Below, in pieces: positions 9,231 to 18,650 of a stretch of 34,543 nucleotides of DNA. Source of the stretch: Bacteroidales bacterium. GTDB taxonomy: Bacteria > Bacteroidota > Bacteroidia > Bacteroidales > UBA7960. The stretch lies in contig SKSE01000056.1 of assembly GCA_007118135.1 (NCBI GenBank), forward strand, positions 1-34,543, written 5' to 3'. Positions within the stretch are counted from its first letter, which is position 1, and each line of letters begins with the position of its first letter. The position numbers were made by a program, and so were the translations under genes. Under the pieces are notes generated by a model that worked only from the letters and a program-made list of their open reading frames with translations, had not been told where the DNA came from and searched no databases.

Positions 9231-10598
9231 TTATTTTCTCTCCAGAACAATCACCGTGGCGACAGTATCAGGAGCTATCAAAGGAAGCTGCAAGCTAATT
9301 CCTGCAGTATTATCAGTAATTGGGACAGAAGACCTGCTGCTGTCAGACAAAAGCCACGCCCTCTTAATGTCGGTTATGCCTTGAAGTGATAACTTACCAT
9401 CTGCAGGCCAATCGAATACATGAGAATAAATACGATTATCCTTAACGGTATATCTTCCCCATTCGGGGCGATCCACCGGACTTGGGTCCACTCCATAAAT
9501 CGCCTCTCCGTTTACTTCTAACCATTGCCCCATAGCTTTAAGACGTTCAATGCTTGGAGCGGGAATAAGGCCTTCAGCAGTGGGTCCGACATTAAGAAGA
9601 AGGTTGCCACCCTTGGATGCAATATCAATCAGGTCATGTATAAGAGTTTTAGAAGATTTCCAGTTATGATCAAAATGTTTATATCCCCATGTATCGTTCA
9701 TAGTCAGGCACGACTCCCATTTCTCCCCGGGAATTCCTGTAGCCGGGATCTGCTTTTCAGGTGTGCCAAAGTCTCCGGCGAAATCTCCTTCCTTATTCAT
9801 TCCATCCATCCCCTGACGGCCTTTATCCACACGGTTATTAACAATAAGATCAGGTTTTATATTTCTCAGATAATTATAAATATCTTTTCCCATCTCTGAA
9901 GTGTAGTCAGGAATCCACTCACCATCAAACCAAAGTACTCCGATATCACCATAATTTGTAAGCAACTCTTTCAATTGCGGTTTCATATAATTCTCGATGT
10001 AGAGCTCAAAGTTGGGATTACTCCGTTCGTCATTAGCCCACTGATTATATTTAGGTTCAAAAATACCCTGTGCATAGGGATGGTACCAGTCCATTATAGA
10101 GTAATAAAACCCAAGCCTTATGCCGGCATTCTCACATGCATCAGCAAGTTCCTTTAATATATCACGCCCAAAAGGAGTGGCACCCATTATGTCCCATTCA
10201 GTATAATCTGAATCCCACAGGCAAAAGCCATCATGGTGTTTTGCTGTTATAATTATGTAATTCATACCAGCTTCTTTGGCTATGGAAACCCACTCTTCTG
10301 CATCAAACTTAACTGGATTAAATTCTCTGGCAAACTGTTCATATTCAGAAATGGGTATTTCGAGACTATTCATTATCCATTCCCCGATTCCACTAACTTT
10401 CTCACCTTTATACTCACCTGCCGGAACCGCATAAAGGCCCCAATGTATAAACATACCAAATTTTGCATCATCCCACCAGGCCATTCTTTCTGATTTTGCA
10501 TCCTCCGATTCATTGAGATAGTCTTTTGTAGGGCTACTGCAATTGAATATAAGCAAGAGTAATGTAGCTAGCAGAACGAAAATATTTGCTTTTCTCAT
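9231..10598 (-). CDS. GH29 alpha-L-fucosidase, lipoprotein
   Basis: A 455-residue protein that should remove alpha-linked L-fucose from glycans in the periplasm or at the cell surface. The start MRKANIFVLLATLLLL ends in a lipoprotein-type cysteine (C20). Family hallmarks run in order: WWDDAKFGMFIHWGLYAVPAG, ITAKHHDGFCLWDS, GFYYSIMDWYHP, then VLWFDGEW. The aspartate of that last motif (D225) sits where the GH29 nucleophile lies (D224 in the Thermotoga enzyme). SKGGNLLLNVGPTAEG closes the barrel. The acid/base residue is poorly conserved in GH29 and I do not assign it. The length is normal for a GH29 without a long C-terminal addition. It is third in the minus-strand run behind two sulfatases, with a pseudogene relic in the gap upstream. 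Confidence 0.95.
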   Translation of the reverse strand: MRKANIFVLLATLLLLIFNCSSPTKDYLNESEDAKSERMAWWDDAKFGMFIHWGLYAVPAGEYKGEKVSGIGEWIMNSLEIPISEYEQFAREFNPVKFDAEEWVSIAKEAGMNYIIITAKHHDGFCLWDSDYTEWDIMGATPFGRDILKELADACENAGIRLGFYYSIMDWYHPYAQGIFEPKYNQWANDERSNPNFELYIENYMKPQLKELLTNYGDIGVLWFDGEWIPDYTSEMGKDIYNYLRNIKPDLIVNNRVDKGRQGMDGMNKEGDFAGDFGTPEKQIPATGIPGEKWESCLTMNDTWGYKHFDHNWKSSKTLIHDLIDIASKGGNLLLNVGPTAEGLIPAPSIERLKAMGQWLEVNGEAIYGVDPSPVDRPEWGRYTVKDNRIYSHVFDWPADGKLSLQGITDIKRAWLLSDSSRSSVPITDNTAGISLQLPLIAPDTVATVIVLERK

Positions 10599-10670
10599 AT
10601 TGATTGATTTAGTAAATAATTAAATTGGTTACTCAAGATAATATTTTCTTTTAGTGAATTATATAACATT

Positions 10671-10745
10671 ATGATTTACTATAAGCTACGCATTCATTAA
10701 AGGTATTATATGGTTCCTCAGGTTTGACATTTTACCAATACTCAT
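10671..10745 (-). pseudogene. Relic of a LamG-domain C-terminus
   Basis: On the minus strand this reads MSIGKMSNLRNHIIPLMNA, stop, LIVNH. It aligns with the end of the sialidase-LamG protein at 7302-9098 (GLGRLSNLRIYNRPLMNTELIGNH). The stop sits where that protein has the Glu of TEL, and the match continues past it. The nucleotides also match (a shared stretch around CTCAGGTTTGACA in each). It fills most of the informative part of the 204-base gap between the second sulfatase and the GH29 gene. A deleted paralogue once present in this operon is the simplest explanation. Confidence 0.7.
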
Positions 10746-10802
10746 ATTAACCGCATCCGGCATAAGTGCCAAAACCCCTGCAAGAATAATTAAGAATTTT
10801 AA

Positions 10803-12191
10803 TTATTTTGCAGGCCTATATTTTTCGTTATTCCACTCAAAGGGAAATTCGTCTTCCTTTTGAATCAGGATGGTCTCAAACCTGTCCTTTTTAATTTTCT
10901 CATCCTCCAAAAGATTGTTCATCTGTGTCAGTTCAAGAGGATCTTTCAGGGTATTATAGAACCTGCCATCCTGGTATAATTTATATTTGCCATTCATTAC
11001 CCATCTGTTATGCTGATTGTTGTTGCTGGGCCATCCCCATCTTGGGGCATAATGAACGAAGATTTCATCTTTATCAGCTCTTTGGTTATCTCCTGTCAAT
11101 ACATTGAAAAAACTTTTCCCATCTGTAAAATATGCTGTGGGATCGATTCCTGCAGCATCGGCCAGTGTGGGCAAAAAATCGGTGAAATCAATCATGCCAT
11201 GAAAAACCCTGCCTTTTTCAATCTTTTTTGGCCAGGATATGATCAATGGGACATGATTTCCTGCATTAATTGTTTCTCCTTTCGCACCCTTTACAATTCG
11301 ATCGACTGTACTGGAGTAGATGGAACGATGTGTGCCATTGTCAGAGGTAAAAATAAACAGCGTGTTTTCCCAGAGATTTTTTTCTTTCAATTTTCCCTCA
11401 ATCTGGCCGATTATCTTGTCGAGGTAAGAGATCATATCAGAAAAATGAGCATTGTCTTGATGATATCTCATAGAAGGATCATCCCATAGCGGAGAATCGG
11501 GTGTTGGAACAAACGGATCATGAGGCAATATCATTGGATAATAAACGAAAAAAGGTCTGTTGGCATTCCGGTCAATAAAATCTGTAATAAAGTCTGCAAC
11601 AACCTGAGGGCCATAGACGTCCGGGTCACGGGGAAGTTCCAGTCCATTTCTGTTAATCAGCGGGTTGGCATATCTTTCTCCTTCTGCTGCTCTCCGGTTC
11701 AGCTGCCACAGGCAATACTCATCAAAACCGAAATGATTTGGGCGTGTCAGGTCCTGGTTGCCAGGATTGTTTCTGTTCAGGCCATTCAATTGCCACTTCC
11801 CTGCAACGCATGTTGCATAGCCAGCATCTTGCAGCAAATTGCCAAATGTTAATTCTTCCGGATTCAGGTATCCAAAATCTTCATAGTTTCTGAAATTATA
11901 CTTACCGGTCATTATTTTCACCCGGGAAGGCGTGCACAAAGGCTGGGAATAGCAATGCTGAAAACGGATACCCACGTTTGCTATTCGGTCAAGATTTGGT
12001 GTTTGATATTGCGTGCTTCCATTTATTCCAACACATTCATACCCCATATCATCAGCCAGTATGAGAACAATATTTGGTTTGGTATGAGTCGACATGTCGG
12101 GTTTACATGAAACAAGCAGGAAAAAGAAAAAAAACAAAGTAAAAATTTTGTTTCTGAAACAGCCAAATAAAAACTTGTTTTTTTGATACAT
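10803..12191 (-). CDS. Family S1 sulfatase, lipoprotein
   Basis: A 462-residue arylsulfatase-fold enzyme that should cleave sulfate esters from glycans outside the cytoplasm. A long hydrophobic run ends in LLVSC, giving a lipoprotein cysteine at C29. Residues PNIVLILADDMG carry the metal-binding aspartates. PLCTPSRVKIMTGK carries the C-x-P-S-R signature with C86, which must be converted to formylglycine. FIFTSDNGTH supplies the later metal-binding Asp-Asn. The maturation enzyme is not evident in the window. It starts 21 bases after the stop of the neighbouring sulfatase and is probably co-transcribed with it. The desulfated glycan is probably then attacked by the GH29 fucosidase. The S1 subfamily cannot be fixed by eye. 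Confidence 0.93.
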   Translation of the reverse strand: MYQKNKFLFGCFRNKIFTLFFFFFLLVSCKPDMSTHTKPNIVLILADDMGYECVGINGSTQYQTPNLDRIANVGIRFQHCYSQPLCTPSRVKIMTGKYNFRNYEDFGYLNPEELTFGNLLQDAGYATCVAGKWQLNGLNRNNPGNQDLTRPNHFGFDEYCLWQLNRRAAEGERYANPLINRNGLELPRDPDVYGPQVVADFITDFIDRNANRPFFVYYPMILPHDPFVPTPDSPLWDDPSMRYHQDNAHFSDMISYLDKIIGQIEGKLKEKNLWENTLFIFTSDNGTHRSIYSSTVDRIVKGAKGETINAGNHVPLIISWPKKIEKGRVFHGMIDFTDFLPTLADAAGIDPTAYFTDGKSFFNVLTGDNQRADKDEIFVHYAPRWGWPSNNNQHNRWVMNGKYKLYQDGRFYNTLKDPLELTQMNNLLEDEKIKKDRFETILIQKEDEFPFEWNNEKYRPAK

Positions 12192-12212
12192 GTTTATTGT
12201 CCCTTTGATCTT

Positions 12213-13697
12213 TTATTTGATACCGTTTCTTGCTTTTTGTCTTGCCTTTTCATACCTGGATCTCATTTCATTGAGAACGGCTTCATATGCCGGATTATCT
12301 GCAAGGTTCACAAATTCTTCCGGATCGTTGTCATGATCATATAATTCTTCATTATGTGGCAAAGCCTCTTCTCCCCACCGGGTATATCTCCAACGATTGG
12401 TTCGGATGGTGCCATCTCTACCATGGTAAGTAATGGTATATGCATATGCATTGGTATCTTCATCCAAATCACCTCGTAAATATCCCACCAGGCTTTTCCC
12501 TTGCAATATTTCGGGCTCCTGACCACCAAAACCGCATAATTCAGTAAGTGTCGGGTACAAATCAATCAATTCGGTAATGGTATTGCATGATGTTCCGTAG
12601 TTGCTTTCATAGCCAGGCACAGAAATGATCAGTGGGGTTCGAACGCTTCCCTCCCACAAACTGACCTTCGACCAACAGTCATGTTCACCAAGGTTATATC
12701 CATGGTCGGAAAGAAATATGATGATTGTTTCATTGCGTAGTTGAAGCCGGTCAAGTGCATCGAGCAAGCGTCCGACCTGTTGATCCATGAAACGTACGCT
12801 GGCCATGTAGCCACTGATTGTCTGGCGTTTTTGCAGCTCATTCATCCCAAAAACTTTTTCATTTTGTCGGCGCAGCGCCAGTTCAGGCACATTTTCTCCG
12901 GTTCTGACAGGAGGCAGCATGACTTCATCTTCCGGATAGTGCGCGAAGCAGTTTTCGGGTGCGATAAATGGCACGTGTGGCCTTACAAAACCAACTGCCA
13001 GGAAAAAGGGTGCGTCTTTTTTAATGCGTTGTCTGTTTGTGCCACCCTCGGGCAATCTCCCTGCGCGATTCTCTAAAATTGCAATGGCCTGAGTGGTGGC
13101 CATATAGTCGGCCTGTGTTTCCTCCATGCCATCTGGGATAATCATCCTTGAAAAGTTGGAGCCGAAATGCAGGTTTTTGGGTGACAGGAGTTCGAGTTTT
13201 CCGGGCCCCAGCGTTTCATTTGCCATCACGTTGTATGCATAATCCCACGAATCGGGTTCGTCGCCGCCTGGTTCTCCGCGTTCGATGCCACCGGGAACGC
13301 CCATGTGGAATATTTTGGAGACCCGGGCTGTAAAATAGCCTCTCTCGCGAAAGAAACCGGCCATTGATGGATGGTTCGCCAGTTCTGGTGTCTCTTTTTT
13401 GTAACTTCCGGGCTGGTCGTTGTTTCTTAAAACACCATTGGTTTCAGGGTAAAGTCCGCTCATAAATGATGCGCGCGATGGCCCGCATACAGGGTATTGG
13501 CAATATGCCCTTTCAAAACGCACACCTTCGGAAGCCAGTCTGTTTAAAAAGGGGGTGTGGTCGTCAATTCCCATGTAGGGGCCTATCCTGGTGTTCAGGT
13601 CATCGGATACGATGAGCAGGATATTGGGTTTCTGGGCATGAATGGCCGATTGTGATACCAGAAACAAAGAAAAAGTAATAATGGTAGATTTCTTCAT
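12213..13697 (-). CDS. Family S1 sulfatase, iduronate-2-sulfatase-like
   Basis: A 494-residue enzyme with a type I signal peptide ending near residue 21 (IHA before Q22). PNILLIVSDDLNTRIGPYMG and PVCGPSRASFMSGLYP give the metal site and the C-x-P-S-R signature with C71. AVGFVRPHVPFIAP and FLSDHGYNLGEHDCWSK are typical of the iduronate-2-sulfatase-like branch. In Bacteroidota this branch acts on many sulfated sugars, so the name gives fold and branch, not substrate. It is the first gene of the minus-strand run. One sampled line inside it (13261-13320) is 36/60 G+C against 24/60 in one line of the next sulfatase (11101-11160), hinting at separate origins. The gene diverges from the DUF5703 gene. 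Confidence 0.93.
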   Translation of the reverse strand: MKKSTIITFSLFLVSQSAIHAQKPNILLIVSDDLNTRIGPYMGIDDHTPFLNRLASEGVRFERAYCQYPVCGPSRASFMSGLYPETNGVLRNNDQPGSYKKETPELANHPSMAGFFRERGYFTARVSKIFHMGVPGGIERGEPGGDEPDSWDYAYNVMANETLGPGKLELLSPKNLHFGSNFSRMIIPDGMEETQADYMATTQAIAILENRAGRLPEGGTNRQRIKKDAPFFLAVGFVRPHVPFIAPENCFAHYPEDEVMLPPVRTGENVPELALRRQNEKVFGMNELQKRQTISGYMASVRFMDQQVGRLLDALDRLQLRNETIIIFLSDHGYNLGEHDCWSKVSLWEGSVRTPLIISVPGYESNYGTSCNTITELIDLYPTLTELCGFGGQEPEILQGKSLVGYLRGDLDEDTNAYAYTITYHGRDGTIRTNRWRYTRWGEEALPHNEELYDHDNDPEEFVNLADNPAYEAVLNEMRSRYEKARQKARNGIK

Positions 13698-13954
13698 GTT
13701 GTAAAAATAAACAAATCGATTGATCTTAATTAACTTATTTGACGCTTTTTGACTTATGCTATAAAATGTGTTGAATTACCTGATAAAATTCAAGATTGGT
13801 ATTAAAACAAGCTATCAGAGTTATATTATTTATGTATTTTTATCCTTTTGATTATTATTTTGCGGGAATATAAAACCACATTTATAGCAATCCCATGGGC
13901 AGTATTCTCACCTTTTCAATAACATAATTTTTAGCATTAAAACTCTGGTAAATA
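13698..13954. other. Divergent intergenic region between the sulfatase run and the DUF5703 gene
   Basis: This 257-base AT-rich stretch must hold promoters for both directions. I see only one-mismatch versions of the Bacteroidota -7 box (TAnnTTTG): TTATTTTG at 13855-13862 on the plus strand and TCGATTTG at 13719-13712 on the minus strand. Neither has a convincing TTG at -33. No hairpin or operator repeat stands out. Confidence 0.3.
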
Positions 13955-16249
13955 ATGACACACTCAAGAAATCCTAAAACCCTGTTTTTTTTCCTGTTTA
14001 CATTATTTTCCGCTTCTTCATGCATGGAAAATGTTAATGTTTCTTCCGAAAACCTGGAAAAATTAAAAGAATTCAATGTTTCCTGGGATTCCCCTTCAAA
14101 AAATTCCCTGGGCTCCATGCCGGCAGGCAATGGCGACATCGGGATTAATCTCTGGGTGGAGGAAAACGGCGACTTGCTTTTTTACCTTTCGAAGACCGAT
14201 GCCTGGAGTGCCAATGCCCGGTTGCTCAAAATAGGAAAGGTAAGATTATCCCTATCACCCAGCCCTTTTCAAACAGGAAAACCTTTTTTGCAGGAATTGA
14301 TTTTACAGGATGGTGTTATACACATTGAAGCAGGAGATCCAGGAGAAAAGGTGTCCATTCATGTTTGGATTGATGCCAATCATCCTGTGGTTGAGCTGGA
14401 TGTGAAAAGTCAGCAAAAGATTACAGCTTCAGTCGCCACAGAACCCTGGCGGCTGGAACAAAGAGAAATCCTGGAAAATACTGTAGAGATTCATTCTGCC
14501 TATGGATTAAAATCAGTTATAGTTGAGAAAGATACCATTCTTGACAATGATATGGAATTTGTGATATGGGCTCACAGAAATGAACGATCGTCATGGCAGG
14601 ACAACCTTACGATGCAAGGCCTTGAAGGATATATAGAAAAGGGCAAAGACCCATTGCTGCATAAAACATTTGGAGCACTCATCCATTCGGGGGCCATGCA
14701 GAAAACCACACCGAAAAAATTAGAAACCGAGGACCCTGTCTCACAATTCTCGGTATCAGTATTTGCATTAACGGATCAAACCAACAGTCTGGATCAATGG
14801 GTAAAAGAGATCAGTCAAATTTCCCGGAAAGTCAACTCTTTATCCCGCGAAAAAAGGTTGAAAGCCCATACAAACTGGTGGCAGTCTTTTTGGGACAGGA
14901 GCCATATTTTTGTCAACACACAAAATGAACAGGAAAAAGACAAGATTTTTAATGTTAACCAGGGATATGTGCTCCAGAGATACATGAATGCCTGCTCAGG
15001 AAGAGGAAGTTATCCCATAAAATTCAACGGTTCCATCTTTACAGTTGACACCGAATATCTGGATAATCGCTTCGGAGGTCTTGATGCCGATTACCGCCAG
15101 TGGGGCGGACCTTACTGGTGGCAAAATACCAGGTTGCCTTACTGGTCAATGCTGTTAGCAGGAGACTTTGATTTAATGCAACCGCTTTTTAAAATGTACA
15201 GAGATGTGCTGGATATCCGAAAATTTGTTACAAAAACGTACTATGGGCACGAAGGCGCTTTCTACATCGAAACCATGCGCCACTGGGGAACTTTTGCAGA
15301 GGTAAACTACGGACACGACCGACCTGCCGATATGCCTTTAGATAAAACAGTGAACACGTTTATACGGTACTACTGGCAGAGTGGGCTGGAGTTTTCGTTA
15401 ATGGCACTGGACTATTATGCAATAACCAAAGATGAAAAAACATTACAAGAGGTCATCCTTCCGGTGGTAACTGAAGTAATCACCTTTTTTGATCAGCATT
15501 GGGGGAGAGACGAGAATGGAAAAATTCTGTTTGACCCGGCTATGGCGCTGGAAACCTATCAAGTTGCAGTAAATCCATTGCCCGAAATAGTTGGAATAAA
15601 TAAAGTCTGCACCGAATTACTAAAGTTGCCGGAAACTGTAATTAGTAACGAACAACAAAAACAATATAAACGACTGATTACCGAACTACCTGAAATTCCG
15701 ATGCGGGAAGTGGATGGTGAAAAATTACTGGCACCGGCGCATGAATATAGTGGTAAGCAAAATATCGAGAATCCCGAGTTATATGCCATTTTCCCATATC
15801 GCAGATATAGCGTCGGAAAGGATGATATTAAACTTGGAATAAGGACGTTTAAAGCGCGTGATTCCAGAGAAAATCGTGGCTGGCAGCAACATTCCATCAA
15901 AGCAGCATACCTGGGATTAGCAGAAGAGGCAGCAGAATTGATGGCTGACTATTTTAACGCCAGCACGACCTATTATCGTTTTCCGACCATGTGGGGCCCC
16001 AATTATGACTGGACTCCTGACCAATGTCATGGTTCAGTCGCTATGACAGCCCTGCAACGTATGCTATTGCAATACGAAGGAGACGAAATTTATCTTTTGC
16101 CGGCATGGCCCAAAAACTGGGATGTAGATTTTAAATTGCATGCACCAAATAATACCACAATCGAAGGGATACTGAAAAACGGTGAGATAACCCGATTAAT
16201 AATTACTCCCGATGAACGGGAGAAAGACGTTTTGAACAAATTAAAATAA
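13955..16249 (+). CDS. DUF5703-family (GH95-like fold) lipoprotein
   Basis: A 764-residue protein with a lipoprotein signal (LFSASSC, C23). Residues about 40-130 match the DUF5703 N-terminal pattern: VSWDSPSKNSLGSMPAGNGD, then LFYLSKTDAWSANARLLKIG. The rest looks like an (alpha/alpha)6 toroid (WWQSFWDRSH, GGPYWWQNTRLPYW, MWGPNYDWTPDQCHGS). DUF5703 proteins are common in polysaccharide-use loci and look like relatives of GH95. I know no settled enzyme activity for the family. Its position before a GH141-like and a GH95 gene suggests action on the same fucose-rich substrate. The gap to the next gene is 94 bases, so one transcript is plausible. Confidence 0.8.
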   Translation: MTHSRNPKTLFFFLFTLFSASSCMENVNVSSENLEKLKEFNVSWDSPSKNSLGSMPAGNGDIGINLWVEENGDLLFYLSKTDAWSANARLLKIGKVRLSLSPSPFQTGKPFLQELILQDGVIHIEAGDPGEKVSIHVWIDANHPVVELDVKSQQKITASVATEPWRLEQREILENTVEIHSAYGLKSVIVEKDTILDNDMEFVIWAHRNERSSWQDNLTMQGLEGYIEKGKDPLLHKTFGALIHSGAMQKTTPKKLETEDPVSQFSVSVFALTDQTNSLDQWVKEISQISRKVNSLSREKRLKAHTNWWQSFWDRSHIFVNTQNEQEKDKIFNVNQGYVLQRYMNACSGRGSYPIKFNGSIFTVDTEYLDNRFGGLDADYRQWGGPYWWQNTRLPYWSMLLAGDFDLMQPLFKMYRDVLDIRKFVTKTYYGHEGAFYIETMRHWGTFAEVNYGHDRPADMPLDKTVNTFIRYYWQSGLEFSLMALDYYAITKDEKTLQEVILPVVTEVITFFDQHWGRDENGKILFDPAMALETYQVAVNPLPEIVGINKVCTELLKLPETVISNEQQKQYKRLITELPEIPMREVDGEKLLAPAHEYSGKQNIENPELYAIFPYRRYSVGKDDIKLGIRTFKARDSRENRGWQQHSIKAAYLGLAEEAAELMADYFNASTTYYRFPTMWGPNYDWTPDQCHGSVAMTALQRMLLQYEGDEIYLLPAWPKNWDVDFKLHAPNNTTIEGILKNGEITRLIITPDEREKDVLNKLK

Positions 16250-16288
16250 TAAGAGGATGAAATCCACATGACACGCACGTCACAAAAG

Positions 16289-16319
16289 TGAATGTTTAAG
16301 CGTAAGTGGTTTACATTCA
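16289..16319. repeat. Short inverted repeat before the beta-helix gene
   Basis: TGAATGT (16289-16295) and ACATTCA (16313-16319) are perfect 7-base complements separated by 17 bases, 25 bases before the ATG of the beta-helix gene. This could be an operator or a weak hairpin. It could also be chance in an AT-rich gap. Confidence 0.25.
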
Positions 16320-16343
16320 ATAATATAGGTTAAATTTATCAGC

Positions 16344-18587
16344 ATGAAATTACATTTAAACGTAACCTTTTTCTTTACAGTATTCCTGATGCTTGGTGTT
16401 GCCGCTCAGGATATTTATGTTTCTAAAGAAGGCAACGACAGTAATCCCGGAACAAAAGAAGAGCCTGTTTCCACATTGGAGGCAGCCCGTGATTTAATCA
16501 GGCAGTACAAGGGAACGAATGATTTGCCCAAAGGTGGAATTACGGTATGGATCGGAGAAGGTCAATATGACCAGGAGGAACCATTTATTCTTAATGAGAA
16601 TGACTCCGGAGAACCGCAGGCTCCAATTGTTTGGCGGGCAATGCCAGATGAGAATGTAGTTGTAACCGGTGGCAAAAGCATTCCTTCTTCAGCTTTTCGA
16701 AAAGTTACCGACAGAACCGTTCTTGACAGGCTTTCAATATCTGCAGCACAAAATGTATTGCAGGTAAATCTTAAAGAACTCGGTATCAAAGATTACGGTG
16801 AAATACAACAGTATGGGCATGCGATGCCGGTAGTACCGGCCCCACTTGAAGTTTTTTTCAATAACAAACCCATGACCCTGGCCAGGTATCCCAATGAAGG
16901 ATATATCAAAATCGGGAAGGTCATTGACCCGGGTTCAGTGCCCCGAACACAGGATTACAGTAACCGCGGTGGCATTTTTGAATATACCGATCCCCGTCAT
17001 GAAGTCTGGGCCGGACAAGAAGATGTGTGGTTCCAGGGAACTTTTAATTACGGTTTTGCCGATGATAACCTTTGGGTTGAATCTATCGACCCGAAAACCA
17101 GGCAAGTGAAAATGGCCATGCCATCTATGTATGGTATAGGCAGTGGGCGCGACTATCAGCATTACTTTGCTTATAATATTTTAGATGAACTGGATAGTCC
17201 GGGGGAATGGTATCTGGACAAAAAAACGGGTATTCTCTATTTCTGGCCACCCGGCGATATACATGATGGGTCGGTAATGATTTCTATATTGGAAGACCCC
17301 ATCTTTTGCCTTGAAGGCACAAGCTATGTAACAATCCGCGATTTAACCATTGAAGTTGGCAGGGGCATTGGTATTTACATTGAAAGGGGAACAAGCAATC
17401 TGATAGCCGGCTGCACGGTAAGAAATGTGGGTACAAGTGGTATATTTATGGGGCAGGGGGCAAAGCAAACCTTTCCTTACATTACCCATGAAAGCTATGA
17501 AGGCGTGCCCATTTCAAGACAAATAGGCAATTTATCAGGGCATATTTATAAATACACCCACTGGGACAGGAAAGCAGGAACCAACCATGGTATTTTAAGT
17601 TGTGATGTATATAATACGGGAAGCGGAGGAATTTATATAAGTGGCGGTAGTAAACGCAAATTGATACCCGGCAATAATTATGCAGAAAATTGCAAAGTTT
17701 ATAACTATAACAGGCGCAATAAATTTCTATGGGCAGGAATAAATATTGATGGTTGTGGAAACAGGATAAGTCATTGCGAAATATTTGATTCCGAGTGGCA
17801 GGGAATATATGTGAACGGGAATGAGCACCTCTTTGAATACAACCACATCCATCATGTTACACTTAATTCAGATGACACTTCACCCTGGTACATTGGCCGT
17901 GATCCCAGCGACCGTGGAAACATCATTCGTTACAATTACTTTCATAACATAGGCAATCCAAACCGTATGAATATGGGAATTTATTGTGATGACTCAAGTA
18001 CAGATGTACTGGTTTACGGCAATATATTTTATAAAATGAGCACCAGGTATGGTGTGCTGTTTTCGAATACAGGGTGGGATTTGAAGATGAGGAACAACAT
18101 TGTTATTGAACCAATTTCTCATACGTTTGTCGTTTCAGCGCATTTTTATACCTGGTATAGTGGAGGCGGTCCTGCCATGTTTGGGGAGAATGGTCTTTTA
18201 AGAAAACGCATGCTTGAAAATGTAAATATTAAGCAAAGTCCTTATTCGGAAAGATACCCTGAGTTGATTTCTTTCTTACGTCCTATTGTTGACGGAAAGG
18301 AATGGGAAGGAATGCGTGCAAGGAGAAATGTCCTATCCGGAAATCTCATTGTTGGTGGGCCCGAAGAGCCTTTACATTTAATGGGTGGTGAACATGCTCA
18401 AGCCGTATCTGTAAACAATTACAGAACCGATAGCGATCCCGGTTTTGTCGATTATAAAAACGGAAATTTTAATCTCAGACCCGATTCGGAAGTTTTTGAC
18501 AAGATTCCCGGCTTTGAAGCATTGCCCTTTGACAAAATGGGTTTGTACATAGATCAGTATAGAAAAAGTTTAAGCGATAAAAATTAA
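16344..18587 (+). CDS. Secreted right-handed beta-helix protein, GH141-like
   Basis: A 747-residue protein with a signal peptide (to about residue 21, VAAQ). DIYVSKEGNDSNPGTKEEP and AARDLIRQYK open the mature protein. This opening is typical of the beta-helix family that includes GH141, to which a Bacteroides alpha-L-fucosidase from rhamnogalacturonan-II degradation (BT1002) belongs. Residues about 320-600 carry repeated parallel beta-helix coils (VTIRDLTIEV, GIYIERGTSNLIAGCTVRN, NRISHCEIFDSEWQGIYVN). Its place beside GH95 and GH29 fucosidases fits a third fucosidase-like enzyme. A beta-helix lyase or an epimerase-like protein remains possible, since catalytic residues cannot be assigned. Its last bases take part in the 41-bp repeat that leads into the GH95 gene. 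Confidence 0.75.
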   Translation: MKLHLNVTFFFTVFLMLGVAAQDIYVSKEGNDSNPGTKEEPVSTLEAARDLIRQYKGTNDLPKGGITVWIGEGQYDQEEPFILNENDSGEPQAPIVWRAMPDENVVVTGGKSIPSSAFRKVTDRTVLDRLSISAAQNVLQVNLKELGIKDYGEIQQYGHAMPVVPAPLEVFFNNKPMTLARYPNEGYIKIGKVIDPGSVPRTQDYSNRGGIFEYTDPRHEVWAGQEDVWFQGTFNYGFADDNLWVESIDPKTRQVKMAMPSMYGIGSGRDYQHYFAYNILDELDSPGEWYLDKKTGILYFWPPGDIHDGSVMISILEDPIFCLEGTSYVTIRDLTIEVGRGIGIYIERGTSNLIAGCTVRNVGTSGIFMGQGAKQTFPYITHESYEGVPISRQIGNLSGHIYKYTHWDRKAGTNHGILSCDVYNTGSGGIYISGGSKRKLIPGNNYAENCKVYNYNRRNKFLWAGINIDGCGNRISHCEIFDSEWQGIYVNGNEHLFEYNHIHHVTLNSDDTSPWYIGRDPSDRGNIIRYNYFHNIGNPNRMNMGIYCDDSSTDVLVYGNIFYKMSTRYGVLFSNTGWDLKMRNNIVIEPISHTFVVSAHFYTWYSGGGPAMFGENGLLRKRMLENVNIKQSPYSERYPELISFLRPIVDGKEWEGMRARRNVLSGNLIVGGPEEPLHLMGGEHAQAVSVNNYRTDSDPGFVDYKNGNFNLRPDSEVFDKIPGFEALPFDKMGLYIDQYRKSLSDKN

Positions 18588-18650
18588 AAACTATCTGTTA
18601 ACCAACTTAAAAAGTATAAGCGATGAAAATTAAAAACTATCTTTTAATCA
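18564..18650. repeat. Pair of 41-bp direct repeats spanning the beta-helix stop and the GH95 start
   Basis: Copy 1 is 18564-18604 and copy 2 is 18610-18650, with 4 differences in 41 aligned bases by my count. Copy 1 contains the last codons and stop of the beta-helix gene (AGCGATAAAAATTAA). Copy 2 reads AGCGATGAAAATTAA, and its single A-to-G change creates the ATG of the GH95 gene. The first codons of the GH95 signal peptide (MKIKNYLL) are therefore shared sequence with the 3' flank of the upstream gene. Confidence 0.85.

Noticed and set aside
11010-11489. A 159-codon open frame on the plus strand opposite the sulfatase
   Set aside because: It lies wholly antisense to a sulfatase with clear motifs and its translation shows no domain. 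It is a shadow frame.
13712-13719. Promoter for the first sulfatase (TCGATTTG on the minus strand)
   Set aside because: It has one mismatch to TAnnTTTG and no TTG at the right distance. It is too weak to call.
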